In this document: piece by piece, positions 23,968-36,162 of the stretch
Layout of the letters: each line of letters starts with the position of its first letter
Position numbering within the stretch: position 1 is the first letter of the stretch
Assembly (NCBI GenBank): GCA_033816765.1
Contig: CM066299.1
Location: 744,001 to 808,000 of the forward strand
DNA from: Nothopassalora personata
Taxonomy: Eukaryota > Ascomycota > Dothideomycetes > Mycosphaerellales > Mycosphaerellaceae
Direction of reading: 5' to 3'
Length of the DNA stretch: 64,000 nt
The notes under the pieces: model-generated
The model's database searches: none
Told to the model about the DNA's origin: nothing
Seen by the model: the letters and a program-made list of their open reading frames with translations, nothing else
Program-made: the position numbers and the translations under genes

Positions 23968-26230
23968 CTATAATACCGCGATAACTTATCGTCCTACCTA
24001 AGTATATCCTACTCCCTTCGCGAAAGGGCGTCCGGTATAATAGCTTTAGTACCTAGCCTATATACTAGTAAAAACTAAAATTTCGTAACCTCCTCTACCT
24101 ACCGGATTTACCGCTTAGATAGCTATCTCTTTATTATAAAGTATTCTAGGTTTTTTATAATCCGTCTAGATTATAAAGGGTTTATATTTTTTAACTCGGG
24201 AGCCTACTCTTTAAGATATAAAACTACGGCGAGTATCTCCTTATTGTAGATATTATAGTTAATCTTAGCCTTATTTAGCTTCTTCGAGTAGAATCCTACT
24301 AGTTTTATAACTCCGTCCTTTTCGTATAGGAGGGCGCCTCCTAGAGTAAAACCGCTATAGTCCGTCTCTAAAAAGGTAGGGAGCTCCGGGTTCTAGTAGA
24401 CTAGAACTAGTACTTTATAGTACTTATCCTTTAGGGCTTTAAACGCGTTAGTCTACCGTTCTCCCTAGGAGAATACCGTATTCTTACCGGTTAGCGACGT
24501 TAAGGGTTTAGCTAGCTTTAAATGGTTTAGAATAAATATCCGGTAGTAGTTTACGAATCCTAAGAAACGTCGTACCTCCTTCTAAGTAGTAGGTGCCCTC
24601 TAGTCCTTTACTACTACTACCTTTTTAGGGTCGGGTCCTACTCCTTTCCCGTCGGTATATATAATAAACCTAAGATACTTAACCTTCTTCTACGCAAACT
24701 TATACTTCCCCGGATCTAGGAATAGGCCTCTATCCTAAAGCTTCTAGAGTACGACTCGAACCTTCTAGAAGTAATTCTCCTTCGTCCCGTCGGAGTAAAT
24801 AACGACGTCGTTAGTATAGGCCGAGGTAAAGTAGTCTAGGTAGTCCCGTAATAAACTATTAATATATCGCTAGAATATTACCGGGGCGCCGGATAAACTA
24901 AACGGGTATACTAGCTACTCCTATAGGCCAAATCTAGTTCGAAAAGCCGTCTTATACTCTTTGCCTCGAGCTATCCGTAGGTAATAGAATACGGCTATAA
25001 TATTAACCTTCGTAATCTATCTAGCGCCCGTTAGGTTTTAAATAGTCTTAGGGATTAAGGGTAGAGAGTAACGATCCTACTTAGTAATCGAGTTTAGTAC
25101 TCTATAGTTGTAGTAGAATCTAAGTCCTCCTCTAAGCTTCTTTATAAATAAGACGGGAGCCGCCGCTTCTAAGGTAGAAGGGCAAATATAACCCTTATAC
25201 TATAGTTCTATTAGTAACTTTCGGAGGATAAGTAGCTCGTCTTTAGATATACTATAGAGCGGTCCCTAGGGTAATAGTTCCGGGCTTCCGTCGGCTTTCG
25301 TCCGGATCTTAATCTTATAGTTGAGATTACCGCGGTACGGAGCTAGTTTATCTACTTCCCTAGTATAAAATAACGGAAGTATATCCTAAAGTTCCGGAGG
25401 TAGGCTCTTCTTAAGCTCCTCTCGTATAGTTAGATCCTTCTTACTAAGGGCCTTCTTAATATCTTCTACGGTTACCGTAGTAATCGTAGCGAAGCGCTTA
25501 CTAGACTTACGTTCTTCGTAGTTACGCCCTTCGGGTACCTATTTCTTTACTAAGCTATAGTAGTACCGGCGCTTTTTAGGCGTAGTCCGAATCTAATTAT
25601 ACGCCTTCTAGGGATTCCCTAGGATTATAGGGAAATCTAGATTAGGTACGACGTAAGCGTAAATAACCTAGTAGATCCCTATAATTGCTATATAGAAGGC
25701 GGCTACTCCTTCGATCGAGTTTCGTATCGCCTTCGTAAACCCTATAGCCTTACGGCTCCCGTTACTAATATACGTAAGACCGAGGCCTTTTGCTAGGTCT
25801 CCGTTAATCATAGTATAGTATATATATCCTTTATCGATAAGGGTAAATAATCCGTAACTTTTATTTAGGAGTACGTTGGTATATATAAGATTTCCGTTTA
25901 TAGAACTCTTAACTACGTTCTATCCTTCTACTAGTACTTCTTTATCTCTTAGTACCGGCTTTCGCCTAGGAGCTAGTCTTTTCCCATATCTCCGGGTCTT
26001 ACTACTAGTTTATAATAAGATAACTACTAGTAACCTAATAAGATAGTTACTATAGACGCTAAACGCCGCCGCGCCTACGTCGCGTACCGGTAGGGAACCG
26101 TCGGGTCCTAGAGGTTAGAACCTACCTTCCTAGGACGGTAAGGTAGAAATATTCCGCGATTACTTCTTAAGGTTAAAGAGCTTCTTTAGGGTACAATCCG
26201 CGTGCTTAGGCCTAACACGCGCGAAATACG
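23968..26230 (-). mobile_element. Ty3/Gypsy element D, second family, partial
   Basis: On the minus strand, domains run right to left. The RT carries KTAFRTRFGL (about 24,950), LSGAPVIF, then AYTNDVVIYSDG (about 24,820-24,785), corresponding to the YLDDVLIYSDG box. RNase H follows with VGFYSKKLNKAKINYNIYNK and EILAVV (about 24,300-24,240), ending near 24,060. A protease region precedes RT at about 25,600-26,000. This family differs clearly from A/B, whose box is FLDN/FxDD. Gag and the 5' LTR are missing on the right, where normal-composition DNA begins at about 26,235. The 3' end is cut by element B. Confidence 0.8.
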
Positions 26231-26234
26231 AATC

Positions 26235-27150
26235 GGTAATCGACAAGGGTCAACGACGAGCAGTAGCCAGTAGTTCGCGAGACTTTAAGACTGTGAAACA
26301 GCGGCAAGTTTGCAAGCTGTCGTTAGTTCTACACCCCCTTGCGGAACTGCAGGAGGCACACACCGGGCCCTCTAGCGGAACATTTGTGTAGCGGCATCGA
26401 CACTTGTAGATCGAGTCACCACTCGAGAATTTCTCATGTAATGGCGGTTTTAGGTTGTGCAGGAAGTGGTCAGATCTATGCAAGTGAATGTGGCGCCACA
26501 ATGCTGTCGTTTCGCAGACACCATCAAGTCAGTTCGAGCGTCTCACGACACACGACACCTGTCGCCAACAAATGAGCCTAGCCCAAAGTTTCTTGCTCAT
26601 GACCTCCTTTAGGTACACCGTAACAATGTCTTCCGGGAGGTTTGCCTACCTTCATGGGCCGTCAGCAAATGGAGCTGCCCGAATTGTCGAGCAAAACTGC
26701 AGAAAGGCGATCCCTTTGGTCTTAACACATCGAGGGCAGAAGACAACTACGTGGGGACATCGACAGCTGGTTAGACAGGATCAAAAGCCTGGGTGGAAGG
26801 CTGATAGGCTATTTAGTCGTGAAAGAGTCCCGATACTAACAGCAGTGATTGGACTGTCGCAGACTGAACATCTAACTAGGACGAGAGGCATAGCATAAAG
26901 CCAAGAGGAAGAGACAGTCTGACGGCCCTCACTGTACTAGATAAAAGTAGAGGAAACATGAGCAGTGATTTCTTTTGATCAAGTAGCATCCTTTAGTGAG
27001 CTTGACATGTGAGAGCCATGCTCTAGTAAAGTTTCGTTAGCGCGCAAGCCGTTGCCAAGGCAATAGAATAGGATAGCCCTCCGCCACTTTTCATCTGCGA
27101 GTCCCTTCGTACATTTTCCATGCGTCAGTGCTCACTACTGTCCCTCAATA
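26235..27150. other. Boundary of repeat block and host DNA; no gene supported
   Basis: Composition changes within about 20 bases from TpA-rich, CpA-poor to ordinary mixed sequence. Short overlapping frames on both strands (26,250-26,898) show no recognisable motif and no consistent splicing. I see no gene or RNA here. Confidence 0.5.
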
Positions 27151-27153
27151 CAC

Positions 27154-28330
27154 TCGATAGTGCCTATCGTCACTATTAAGGCAAGATCAGGAGCAACAAC
27201 GACCGACGGTCAGGCCAACAATACAGTGACGACAACATCGCCTCTCACTGGAGCTGCTCGGCCGAAGCGCACTGTCAGAGCTCCGGAGCGACATAGAGCT
27301 GCTGCATCTATGGACGTAGTGCCACTGCGGAGCGCAAGCGTATTTGCCTCTGCTCGTAACTATGCGCGAGCAACAAGGACCTCAGCAGCAAAAGCAAAAG
27401 CTGCAGTCTCCCTGAAGGAACCGACAAAGCAGACAATCGTTTGCAGAAAGACGAAGAAGCAGCCAGCTAAGCGCCAGATTAGCACGACTCCAAATGCTGG
27501 CGAAGCAAACCTGGAGATTGATCACGAAGCTCGCACGCAGCCGTCGTGAAGCACACGATCACCCACCAAGCATCGAGAGATGCAACAGCTAGCGGCTGTA
27601 CCTAACAAAGCTAAGCTTAGGCAGAACTCCATTCCGCAAAAGGTAACAGCGGATGTACCAGAGTATCCACAGGGCAGCACGAGCGATGTTGAAGACGGCA
27701 CTGCTGGCGGCAGTGCTTAAGATGTGGTCAGATCGTACGATCCAGGCGCAACTTCCGATTATGCCGCGCCACATGAAACAACCACAGCATCAAAATCAAT
27801 TGGTACCAGTAAACGCAAGAGGAGCATGGCGAAAGACGAGAGCGCGGCGAAGCGCAAGAAGCCCAGCTTTGCTGAACTTTCTTCGACTGGCCTAGAGATT
27901 TATGACGCGTCTTCAAAGGACAGCCTCAAAACGACCAGCAAGAGGCACTGGGCAGTATGTGTCTCTTCGAAGATCTGATGGTCATCGACAGCGCGTTACT
28001 GGTGGGAAATGGCCCAAAACGTAGACCTCCGATCGCCAAGGTCGACAGCAGAGGGCAGCACAGCAGCGAAGAGGCTCATTGATATGTCTTTCCGCCCAAG
28101 CAGACAGCTAATGGCGACTCTCACAGCGGAAGGCGTACCGGTCACATTCGCGTCCCAGATGCAGGCTGAGGACAGGGGAATGGAGGAGATAGGAGTATAA
28201 TCGATAGCTGATACATCAACGCTAGACATACGGCCGAAGCAGCACAGAGACGGGGGCAGTATGAAGATAATCGAATGGCAGACAGATTCGGCCTAGAGAA
28301 TATCTCGAGGCTGCGAGAATGGAGTTGCTA
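27154..28330 (+). pseudogene. Lysine/alanine-rich coding relic with C-to-T nonsense mutations
   Basis: A single frame (codon starts congruent to 1 mod 3) reads as a basic, disordered protein: ...AARPKRTVRAPERHRAAAS..., KSIGTSKRKRSMAKDESAAK, KRLIDMSFRPSRQLMATLTA. It is broken at 27,547 (TGA), 27,718 (TAA), 27,976 (TGA), 28,198 (TAA) and about 28,293 (TAG). Each stop can come from CGA, CAA or CAG by one C-to-T change and the frame never shifts. No ATG start was found upstream, so a 5' exon may be missing. The gene lies about 1 kb from the RIP-mutated block. Function unknown; a chance frame is possible. Confidence 0.35.
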
Positions 28331-28334
28331 AATA

Positions 28335-31300
28335 GTCCTGAACGTAGCAGACCGCGGTCCTCGGAGCAGCAGTGTCGCGGGAGCATAAGCTAGAGAAAGC
28401 TTGAAATATGAGCAGACCTGGCGGAGGTCGTGCGTTTGAGGGAAAGAGTAATCAGCAAGGTCGGAATGAGGCTTTGGACTGTGCTATGATCGACAGAATA
28501 TGCCTAGTGAGGTATTACAGCTCGACGCTAGGCTACCTCTCATAGACTTGACCAGTTGAATCGTAGTATATGCGCATAACATTTCAAAATTATCCTCCCC
28601 TCACTCTTTGTCATCTCGCGGATCAAAGACCATCGTCTCTGTAGCTGACCCCTCTTCCATTTTATGGCATCGGCCTGCTAGCATAATCAGCGTTCAATAG
28701 GGAGATCTCGTGGCTGGTATTCTGCAGTCTAATTCTGAGCTCTCAACCTATCGATTTTGGGAGCTTATGAGAGTGCGGATCGAGCCGTTGCAGAAGATTG
28801 TCACAAAGGGTTGGCCGTTCGCCGCCACTGGCTCTCACCATAGATTGCAACCTAGCTGTCATCCACCCCACCCGCCCATATGCAATTGAGCAATATCCAT
28901 CAGTGATCAGTCAAGTATCGTTGGCAAGCTTCCTTCCAGCGGTTGCAATGTATTCTTCAAAGCAGCACAAGTCAGCTCGAATCACATTCGACTTGACCCG
29001 ACGGACACCACTGCCGGCAAAGACACACATAGTATTTCCCAAGCATCACACGTTGATCCGGAGCGCTCGAGAGCACGACTTGCTCGTTGTCGTCCAGTTG
29101 CAAGGACACAGCATCACATGCTTGCGAGAGAATGGAAAATCACGAGCTGACGCGTCCTCTACAGTATGATCTTCATCCCGACCGCGATCCTCGACAGAAA
29201 CCTCATCGTAAAACGCCAGAAGATCGATGCCGCGTCCATGATCATCTTTTCTGCACCCGTCGACCCTCGCGAGTTTTCGAGCGAATTCAAGGAACACAGC
29301 GGCGCCCCTTGAAACGGATGCGTGCTCCAACGACAGATGAGAGGACCGCTACTGCACGAGGGAGCGTTGACTCAAGGGCCGGCGACTAGATTTTCATCTA
29401 CCTGGAGAAGATGAGCACCAAAGGTACGTATACTGCGGATTTCGATCGCCGGTATGGATTCAAGCATGACTCAATAACAGCTGATCTAGTCCGGAAGGCC
29501 ATACGCTGGAGCGCGCTGCCACAAGTCGACACCTAAGGCACACTCCTACATGTCAACGACGAAAGCCAGGAGATGGCACTGGGCAAGAGGGAGGTGAACA
29601 GCACACCACGAGCCGGGAGTGGCGACCGGGAAATCATAGGCAACACGCTTTGGCGACATCGCCTGACTAAGGAGCGGTCAGCGAGATCCTGATAGCCTAC
29701 AGACCATAGATGTGGCACGCGACGGAGACAAGAAGAAGCCGACAGCTGACGTTGTGCACGGCGGCGGGCTCTATTTCGTCACCTGTGCGCAGCGCTAGCA
29801 GTCTGCTCCTACTTGTCTTCGTCGCGTGCCATCTCCATGATCTACAGGTCATCGGTACGATAGCGGACGCGTCGCGGGTGATACAAGACTTCCGGTATCT
29901 GGGGAGAGTGAGATGATAAGGATGAAGCTTGACTGAGCAATATAAGTTCAGCTGCAGGCAACTATGATAGATGACCTAAATCGCCGGAGCACCGCATCTG
30001 TACAGAGCTCCAAGAATACAACGAATCGCAAGACACCCGTAAAGCAATTGGAGAATCTCGTCGCGTGATTCCACTCTCAGGTTCCACCTTCCTCCTCGTC
30101 CCTCTTCCACTTCCCCTACGCGTCCTCACCGTCCACCACCCCAGCCCTAATCACATCTCACAGCCCACGAGAATCCCTCCACCCGTTCAATCCCGCGACT
30201 TGCTTCTCGTCGGCTCCACCCTCCCGCCGCTTGCAGCTACTTTTATAAACTCGTTGAAACTTCGTGACATCATCAAACGCCGCACGTCCCATCGGCCATT
30301 TGGTCTATGCGAACTTCGTGCAAAAAGGGAAAACAAACGGGGTCCCTGGAATCCTAACGTCGGCGGGAGGAAGACGAACAGAGGCTACAGGGGTTTGTGC
30401 TATCTACCTGGCGTGGCGAACCAGGCAAGTTTTTTTTTGCTTTGTTCTGTACGATTCCGGCAGGGGTATGAAGTTCAATTTGGCATTCTTCTTAACTCCA
30501 TGTTGCTCTAACGACTATACATCGACTCGATATTGTCGGTGTTGTGCTGTTTTCTGCTTTGTGCACAATAGGAAAGCTCACATGTGTGCGCCAAGACTTT
30601 TTCCGGCACGCTGAATTCAGCTACAAGCCGCTGTTCGGCGGAAGTACGTCGAACGATAGCTTTCGATAAAGAATCTGAAAAAGACCCAAAAGCTGCCACT
30701 GATCTTCATGAATACCTCAACCTCTGTGCGCATCTCCGTCTGCGACGGCTTGCACACAGATCGGCAGCTTTCACGCGAGAGACCGCGTACTTCCACGTCC
30801 GATATCAATCGTCTCGCTATCCTGGGCATACAATTCGAGTCATCATAACTGACTCCGAGGACTTCTGGACTTGTGCCACGATCGACTCTTGAACAGTGAT
30901 CATGCACGTGTGGGAAATCGTGCACTCTCCACGAGACACCCAACGACCACACAGGTGGGACAAACTCGTTGGAAGCTTGCGAGCTGCACCTGAATCTCAT
31001 GACTGTCTCGAGGAGAGAAGCTTACATGATAACAGCCACTCGCCATGGAATCGCATGCTCGGGCGATTCTCTCGAGCCATGAGCGTGATTGGCTCCACCA
31101 ATGTAAGCAGATGTCTCGACACCGTTCCGCTTACTGTACTGACTGTGCCTAGCGCAGGAACTCTGGTGTATAGACCGCGCCACGGCCGCTGCGACAATTC
31201 GAGTGAGGGAGAATCTGATTCGTACCGAGCCAATCTCGGAGACTTTCTTGTTGAAACGCCGCTCATGGAAAGTCCTGACGGCTAGAGTAGTGAGGGGTCG

Positions 31301-31600
31301 CCGTGTGGCTTCGTTGATTTGTTAAGCAACGTAGTTGAACGTTGCAGAGAGTGTATGATTCACGCTAGGTCGCTCATGGCAGGTATGTCAGACTTTCGAC
31401 AGTAGTCATTCGTGTTGCAACTGCGATCGCGGATACAACGAGCAGCTGTGGCCGCGCGAGTGAGAAGTGGCACCCGCCTGAGACAATGAAACCTCCACAG
31501 AGACATGGAAGAGAAAGCACTCCATGCCCAAGACTGCTTAATACAAGCCCTAACAGCTCTCCACGAATGATCCATAAAGCTTACCCCCTACGCATCAGCT
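28335..31600. other. Gene-poor interval, nothing firmly supported
   Basis: Several frames of 60-150 codons overlap on both strands (around 28,800-29,390, 30,065-30,610 and 30,600-31,280). None shows a recognisable domain, consistent introns or a clear codon bias. A minus-strand frame at 29,330-29,046 (DLLAFYDEVSVEDRGRDEDH) is the most protein-like but has no identifiable start or family. No tRNA-like cloverleaf or repeat array seen. Confidence 0.4.
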
Positions 31601-31612
31601 CAAGACTCCACC

Positions 31613-32887
31613 TCAGCCAGATCCCTTCGGACGAAGCTCTGTAGCTTCTGCACCTGCTCCCGAGTCCACTCTAGACTTCTCTCTGTCAGTTGTCACCTCG
31701 GTCGGCACTGACGGCGAGACATGTTGCGGCTCAGGCACAGCAGCAGTCTGATCAGCGGTGTCTCGAGCGTATGTCCAAACCACGTAGTCCGCTCTCCGCA
31801 ACGGCGTCTCGACCTCATCGGGCGCTCCCGTCTCATCGCCTTCTCTAGTCGTCTTTTCAGGCTCTCCAGCCGGCCCCTTAGGCTCTGCAGTCGGCTCATC
31901 GCCATCAGGCTTCGAATTGTGCCAACGCTCGAGTGCCTCTTCGTGCTGTGAGATCACACGCTCCAGAGCGAGTTCATTCCCACGGTCCCAGTAGACGTCC
32001 TCGAGATCTTCCAGCTCAGATACGAGGACGATGCTGTTTTCGAGTGCGACCTTTTCCGCAAGCTTCCGCGACACGTTGATCGTAGTTCTGGCAGACCACT
32101 CCGCCGAGAGGTACTGCTCTCTGTCTGCGTCGTACTGCTGCTCGCGGGCTTCTGCGACATTCATTTCGACGAACAATCGTTTCTGCAGAATGAGGGCTAT
32201 GTCGCAGGGGAGTTTAGCGGTGTTGCGTCAGTCTGTAATGCAATGGGTGGGTTGATGCAATGTGCGGAGTGCTTCTGACGAACCTGCCTGATCTGGGACC
32301 CGGCCAGGCCGCTTAGAGTGCCGCGTCTGTCGCTGCCACAGCACGGAAGTGGCGCATAAAGCCTTGCCGGCGTCGTAATTCTTCGTCCAGCTGGCACGAA
32401 AGTCCCCGGACGCGTCGCGGACGTTCTTCAGTACATGGTGGTTGTCCGCGATCGCATCCCACACAGGCCTATTGCCTTCGTGTAAGGCCGGCGGAGGGAG
32501 GTTCAGCTCTTGCCTGAGCTCGAACGGATGACGGGTGATTTGTTCGGTCAATTCTTCTATGTTGGGGAACCGATTTGATACTTCGAGGTCGCTGTCGGGT
32601 ACGGTCAACGGGGAATCATTGCGGCTAGTATTGTCTCCGATGTTGGAAGAGCGAGCCGCCTGTGCTTGGGCTTCATCGTATTCGAGGAGGATGCGGTTGA
32701 GTTCCGCTTCGTAGTCGACATCCGGTGGCTCGCTGTTGATACTTCTGTCTGGGCTCGCTGCGGCTGCACCGTCAAGGGACGCCGCGCGGTCGACATTTGG
32801 TGGCTCGGTGCTGGCGTTTGCGTCTGGCGCAGCTGCGGCTCGCTGTTTGCCCTTCGATCTTGTGCCCTTCGACTTCTTCGGGGCCAT
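31613..32887 (-). CDS. Uncharacterised charged protein, two exons
   Basis: Exon 1 (32,887-32,284) starts MAPKKSKGTRSKGKQRAAAA and includes a DYEAELNRILLEYDEAQAQA helix and NRPVWDAIADNHHVLKNV. Exon 2 (32,151-31,613) continues with helical, acidic text (QYLSAEWSARTTINVSRKLA, SELEDLEDVYWDRGNELALE) and a proline/glutamate-rich tail. The proposed intron 32,283-32,152 (donor GTTCGT, acceptor TCGCAG) joins the frames in phase 1 and gives about 380 residues; it is longer than its neighbours' introns, so the exact sites are uncertain. The nearest upstream GTG was rejected in favour of the ATG. It is part of a cluster of small genes with no known function. I recognise no domain. Confidence 0.55.
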
Positions 32888-33746
32888 GCTGGTATGTATC
32901 ACGATACTTGGTCGGATTGATGATGGTCAAGGTAACTCGGGTAAGTGATGTATGCATGATGAACAGAGGATGTTGGACCGAGACGGCCACTGCGCATCAT
33001 AGTCCACGCGCAGCACGAGGAGAAAGAGCGACGAGGGCCCTCTTGCGGAGGTACGACAGTGGACGTTGGGCATGATGAAGACAGAGAAGGAGGCAGTCTG
33101 TCATGTCGCTGCCCTTCTTTGACGCTTCCAAGTACGCTTACGTGGACTCATGGACCCCACCGTCATCGTCCTGGACGACAGACAGCAGCAAAGCAATGAC
33201 TGCCATAAGCTTCGCGTCGGTAGCAATGGAGTCAGCCATTGATTCGGTTGTGGTATCCCGCGTGTTGGACGCGAGACCAGATCTTTCATCGATGACTGCT
33301 TCCTTGCACTGACAGCTGCCATATCTGCCTCGTGGATGCTCCTCCTCTCTCCTACTGCGCCAACTCGGCCCGCTCACATCCGCACGCTGCGTGCCGCGCC
33401 TGGCATTGCAGGACCGAGATGCAGTGGCAGGAGGTCGACCATCGTCGGTCTACCATGGATACCATGTTGCCCAGTCTGTCTTCCACGCGGCAAAGTGTGC
33501 ATCGAGCCTGAGAGCAAGTTGAGAACAAGATGGAGCAACGCAACATGATCGCCAGCTGCGCGAGCATCCTCCGTTGCACTCGATATCCCACCAATACATT
33601 CACCACGACTTTGACAACTTCAATCACGTTCACGCTGCAGAACTCAAAGACGAAATACCAACAGCATCCCATCAGGAACTCGAACTCACTATCCAAGCGT
33701 CGCCTCTGGGCAAGTTGCCTTCTTCATGCCGGTCTTTGCACAATCA

Positions 33747-34444
33747 TTATTGCCTTGGGACAGCGCTCTCCGCTGTGATGGAGCTTGCACAACCAGCACC
33801 CTCGAGCCACGTCCAAAGGCACATGGGTGCCGGCGCGTTTGGGCCTTCAACGATCTTGCTAGGCTGCTCTTGTCTGATCAATGGCGTTTCAAGCGTCCTT
33901 CCGGCTGGGTCGGCACTATGGCTCCGAGCCTGTAGCGCAGCTGTCTTTGGTCGATTCTTGCTCTTGCTCGACGAGGAGGGTCCGTGGCTCTCGGCTGGCG
34001 ACGAAGTCGAGCTCTTCTCTTTCTTCACGTTTGCGTCCATGCCACAGTACGCGCCAGAGTCGACTGAACCCGGACTGGCTTGTCGTCTTCGCTTTGGCGG
34101 ACCGGGTGTAGGAGGCCTGTTCACGCCAGCTCGCTTTGATGCACGACTTCTCATCTCTGGGGGCGCCTCCGATGGCGCTCGCTCTTCATCCCTGAGACTG
34201 TCAGCTACAGCATCCCACATTTCGATGTGAAGAGCCCTCACCTCCGGTCTGATACTTCCAGCGTCTTATATGAACCGTTCCTGATGTGAACCGATCGGAC
34301 ATGCCCACGTAGACTGCTGGCACTGCTTAACTTCTTGCTGATGCCATTCTCCGCGCAGAAATCACAATATCTCTCGCAGCTTTGAATGATCAGCGTGCCA
34401 GAGGTCCGCCATTTGTGGTTATGGCCAACTTTTCTGCACCCCAT
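33747..34444 (-). CDS. Small protein with a C2H2-like zinc-binding pattern
   Basis: Exon 1 runs 34,444-34,242 and exon 2 runs 34,191-33,747. They are joined by a 50-nt intron with donor GTGAGG, branch GCTGAC and acceptor CTCAG. The join keeps the frame and gives 215 residues. Residues 27-53 read CDFC, 17 residues, HVRSVH: a CX2C...HX4H arrangement with an unusually long loop. The rest is disordered, rich in serine, proline and lysine, with a KRRR cluster suggesting nuclear location. It sits head-to-head with the cysteine-cluster gene that starts near 34,592; the two may share a promoter of about 150 bp. A role in DNA or RNA binding is inference only. Confidence 0.65.
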
Positions 34445-34591
34445 ACTGACGACCTTCCCAGTTCATGTCAGGAGGCCACATTGTTACTTCACATCTTTCA
34501 CACAGCTGCACTGAAAGCTCGGATCAGGGGTGGACATATTCATCCCCTGCGTCCATGAAGTGTAATTCGAACCCAGGTGCCTCTTTGCAAG

Positions 34592-36162
34592 ATGCGCTGG
34601 AAAGCCCGGTGGTGCTGGACATGGTCACTCTCAAATGCCCGACATAAGATAAACGACTATCTCGAGAAATCCCCTGGCGCGGTAGGCGACAGTTACACAG
34701 AGCCAAGGTTCTGGCAGGAAAGCAGTCAGCTCGGCCCTCATACACTACCTCCGGAGACTGAATGTGGACCCAGAGGAGATTTTGAGCTTGTTGGCAATCT
34801 CTTATACCCAGACGAAGGCCTTGACTATACCATGCCCTTCCTCGTATATTGCTTGAGTACCATCGAGCATCTGACGCTGAGCTGCAGGAGACTGCTGAAC
34901 GTACCTGTCCGCCAACGTCTAGTCTTCAGTGCTCACTTTGTGGCGGCTGAAAGAGGACTCTCAGTGTACAACAAGATTCGGCAGCTCATTGCATACGTCA
35001 TCGGACAGGCCAGAGACTGGCCATGCAGCTACTGTGCGGCCGGGAACGGTGTACTCCGAAAGTGTGTCACTGTAGATGGCGAGTTTGGCGGAGCATGTGT
35101 CAACTGCTCGATCGATAGCCAAACAGTGAAATGCGAATGGCACCCCAGACGTAGGCAATCAGCTTTGAACCAGGCTATCACCGTACGTGCTAATACATGG
35201 CAGTAAGGCCGTGGGAACGCGGGAGAGGACCTGTAGTGATAGAGCCCAACGGCAACGGAGACGATGGTGGAAATGATGACCGGGTCTCTGACAGCGATCC
35301 ATTATCCGAAGACGACAGTGACAGAGCTATCGGTCACATCGACCACGATCAACCCTGGCAAAGTGACCATCCCTCAAACAAATCACGACGTAACGGTCCG
35401 GGTCGAGGCCGAGATGCATCAACTCCACGCCCGGCAAACAAGACGCAACCCTATCGCGAGCAGTCACAAGCTGACGAGGACGACGAGAGGAGCCAGACTA
35501 CCGTGCTGAGGAGCATCGAGCCTGTGACTACCGAAGATACCTCCCTACGACTTCCCCATCGACCACGCCCGCGCCCGATGAATGATCCCACCTTGCTTTC
35601 CAAGAGGTCCCGTAAGAGAAACTTGACACCAAGCAGACACGACATGCAGGATGAAGAGGATCACACCGAGAAGACTCAAACGGCTTCGGGGACCATCGTA
35701 TCGCCACCACCACCGTCAGCTCCCATCCCACAGCGAGAACGTCGTCACAAACGTGGACGACTTGAACTGGTCATGTCAAGGTTCGCTCAGCCAGATCGTC
35801 ACGATTCCTGCGAGAAGCATCCGCACAGGGCCTGCCGCGATCCCCACATCGGCTACTTGCACCTCAGACCCAAGAACGAAGTCGTATACTGCGATCAGAA
35901 ATCCCAGCCACGCCAGGCTCGGCGTCGGCAAGTCTTGTACATTCTCAGCCATTGTCCTTGCCATGTCATCGATGACTACGAAGGTTTTTGGCAGGCGTCA
36001 CTGCGAATCAGGCATGACAAGGGCCTCGCTCCGTACGACGGCAAAGAAGCGTACCTGTCCCGCTCGTATTCTGCGGACCTGACCGCGAGCTGCAGCATGT
36101 ACTGTCCAGCAAGACCAGGCCGGCGGTTCGCCAGGAACGAGGTCGTTGTTCTCGAGGACTAG
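34592..36162 (+). CDS. Cysteine-cluster protein (DUF3716-like), paralogue 1
   Basis: Exon 1 ends at 35,150 and exon 2 begins at 35,204; the 53-nt intron has donor GTAGGC, branch GCTAATAC and acceptor GGCAG and restores the frame. The core reads PCSYC, nine residues, CVT...GAC, VNC, then a sixth Cys (CX2CX9CX10CX2CX8C), a likely zinc-binding cluster. A long acidic and basic disordered region follows (EDDSDRAIGHIDHD). The C-terminal domain carries ILSHCPC...GFWQASLRIRHDKGLAPYDGKEAYLS. Gene 37,683-39,820 has the same cluster and the same C-terminal domain, so the two are paralogues. The 5' end is uncertain; text before about 34,690 is weak and an upstream exon may be missed. The resemblance to fungal DUF3716 is from memory. 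Confidence 0.6.

Noticed and set aside
30065..30614. Overlapping plus-strand frames of 148 and 116 codons
   Set aside because: No motif, no start context, no splice logic; compatible with chance.
33574..34230. 218-codon plus-strand frame
   Set aside because: Antisense to the spliced gene 33,747-34,444, whose intron and frame join are much better supported.
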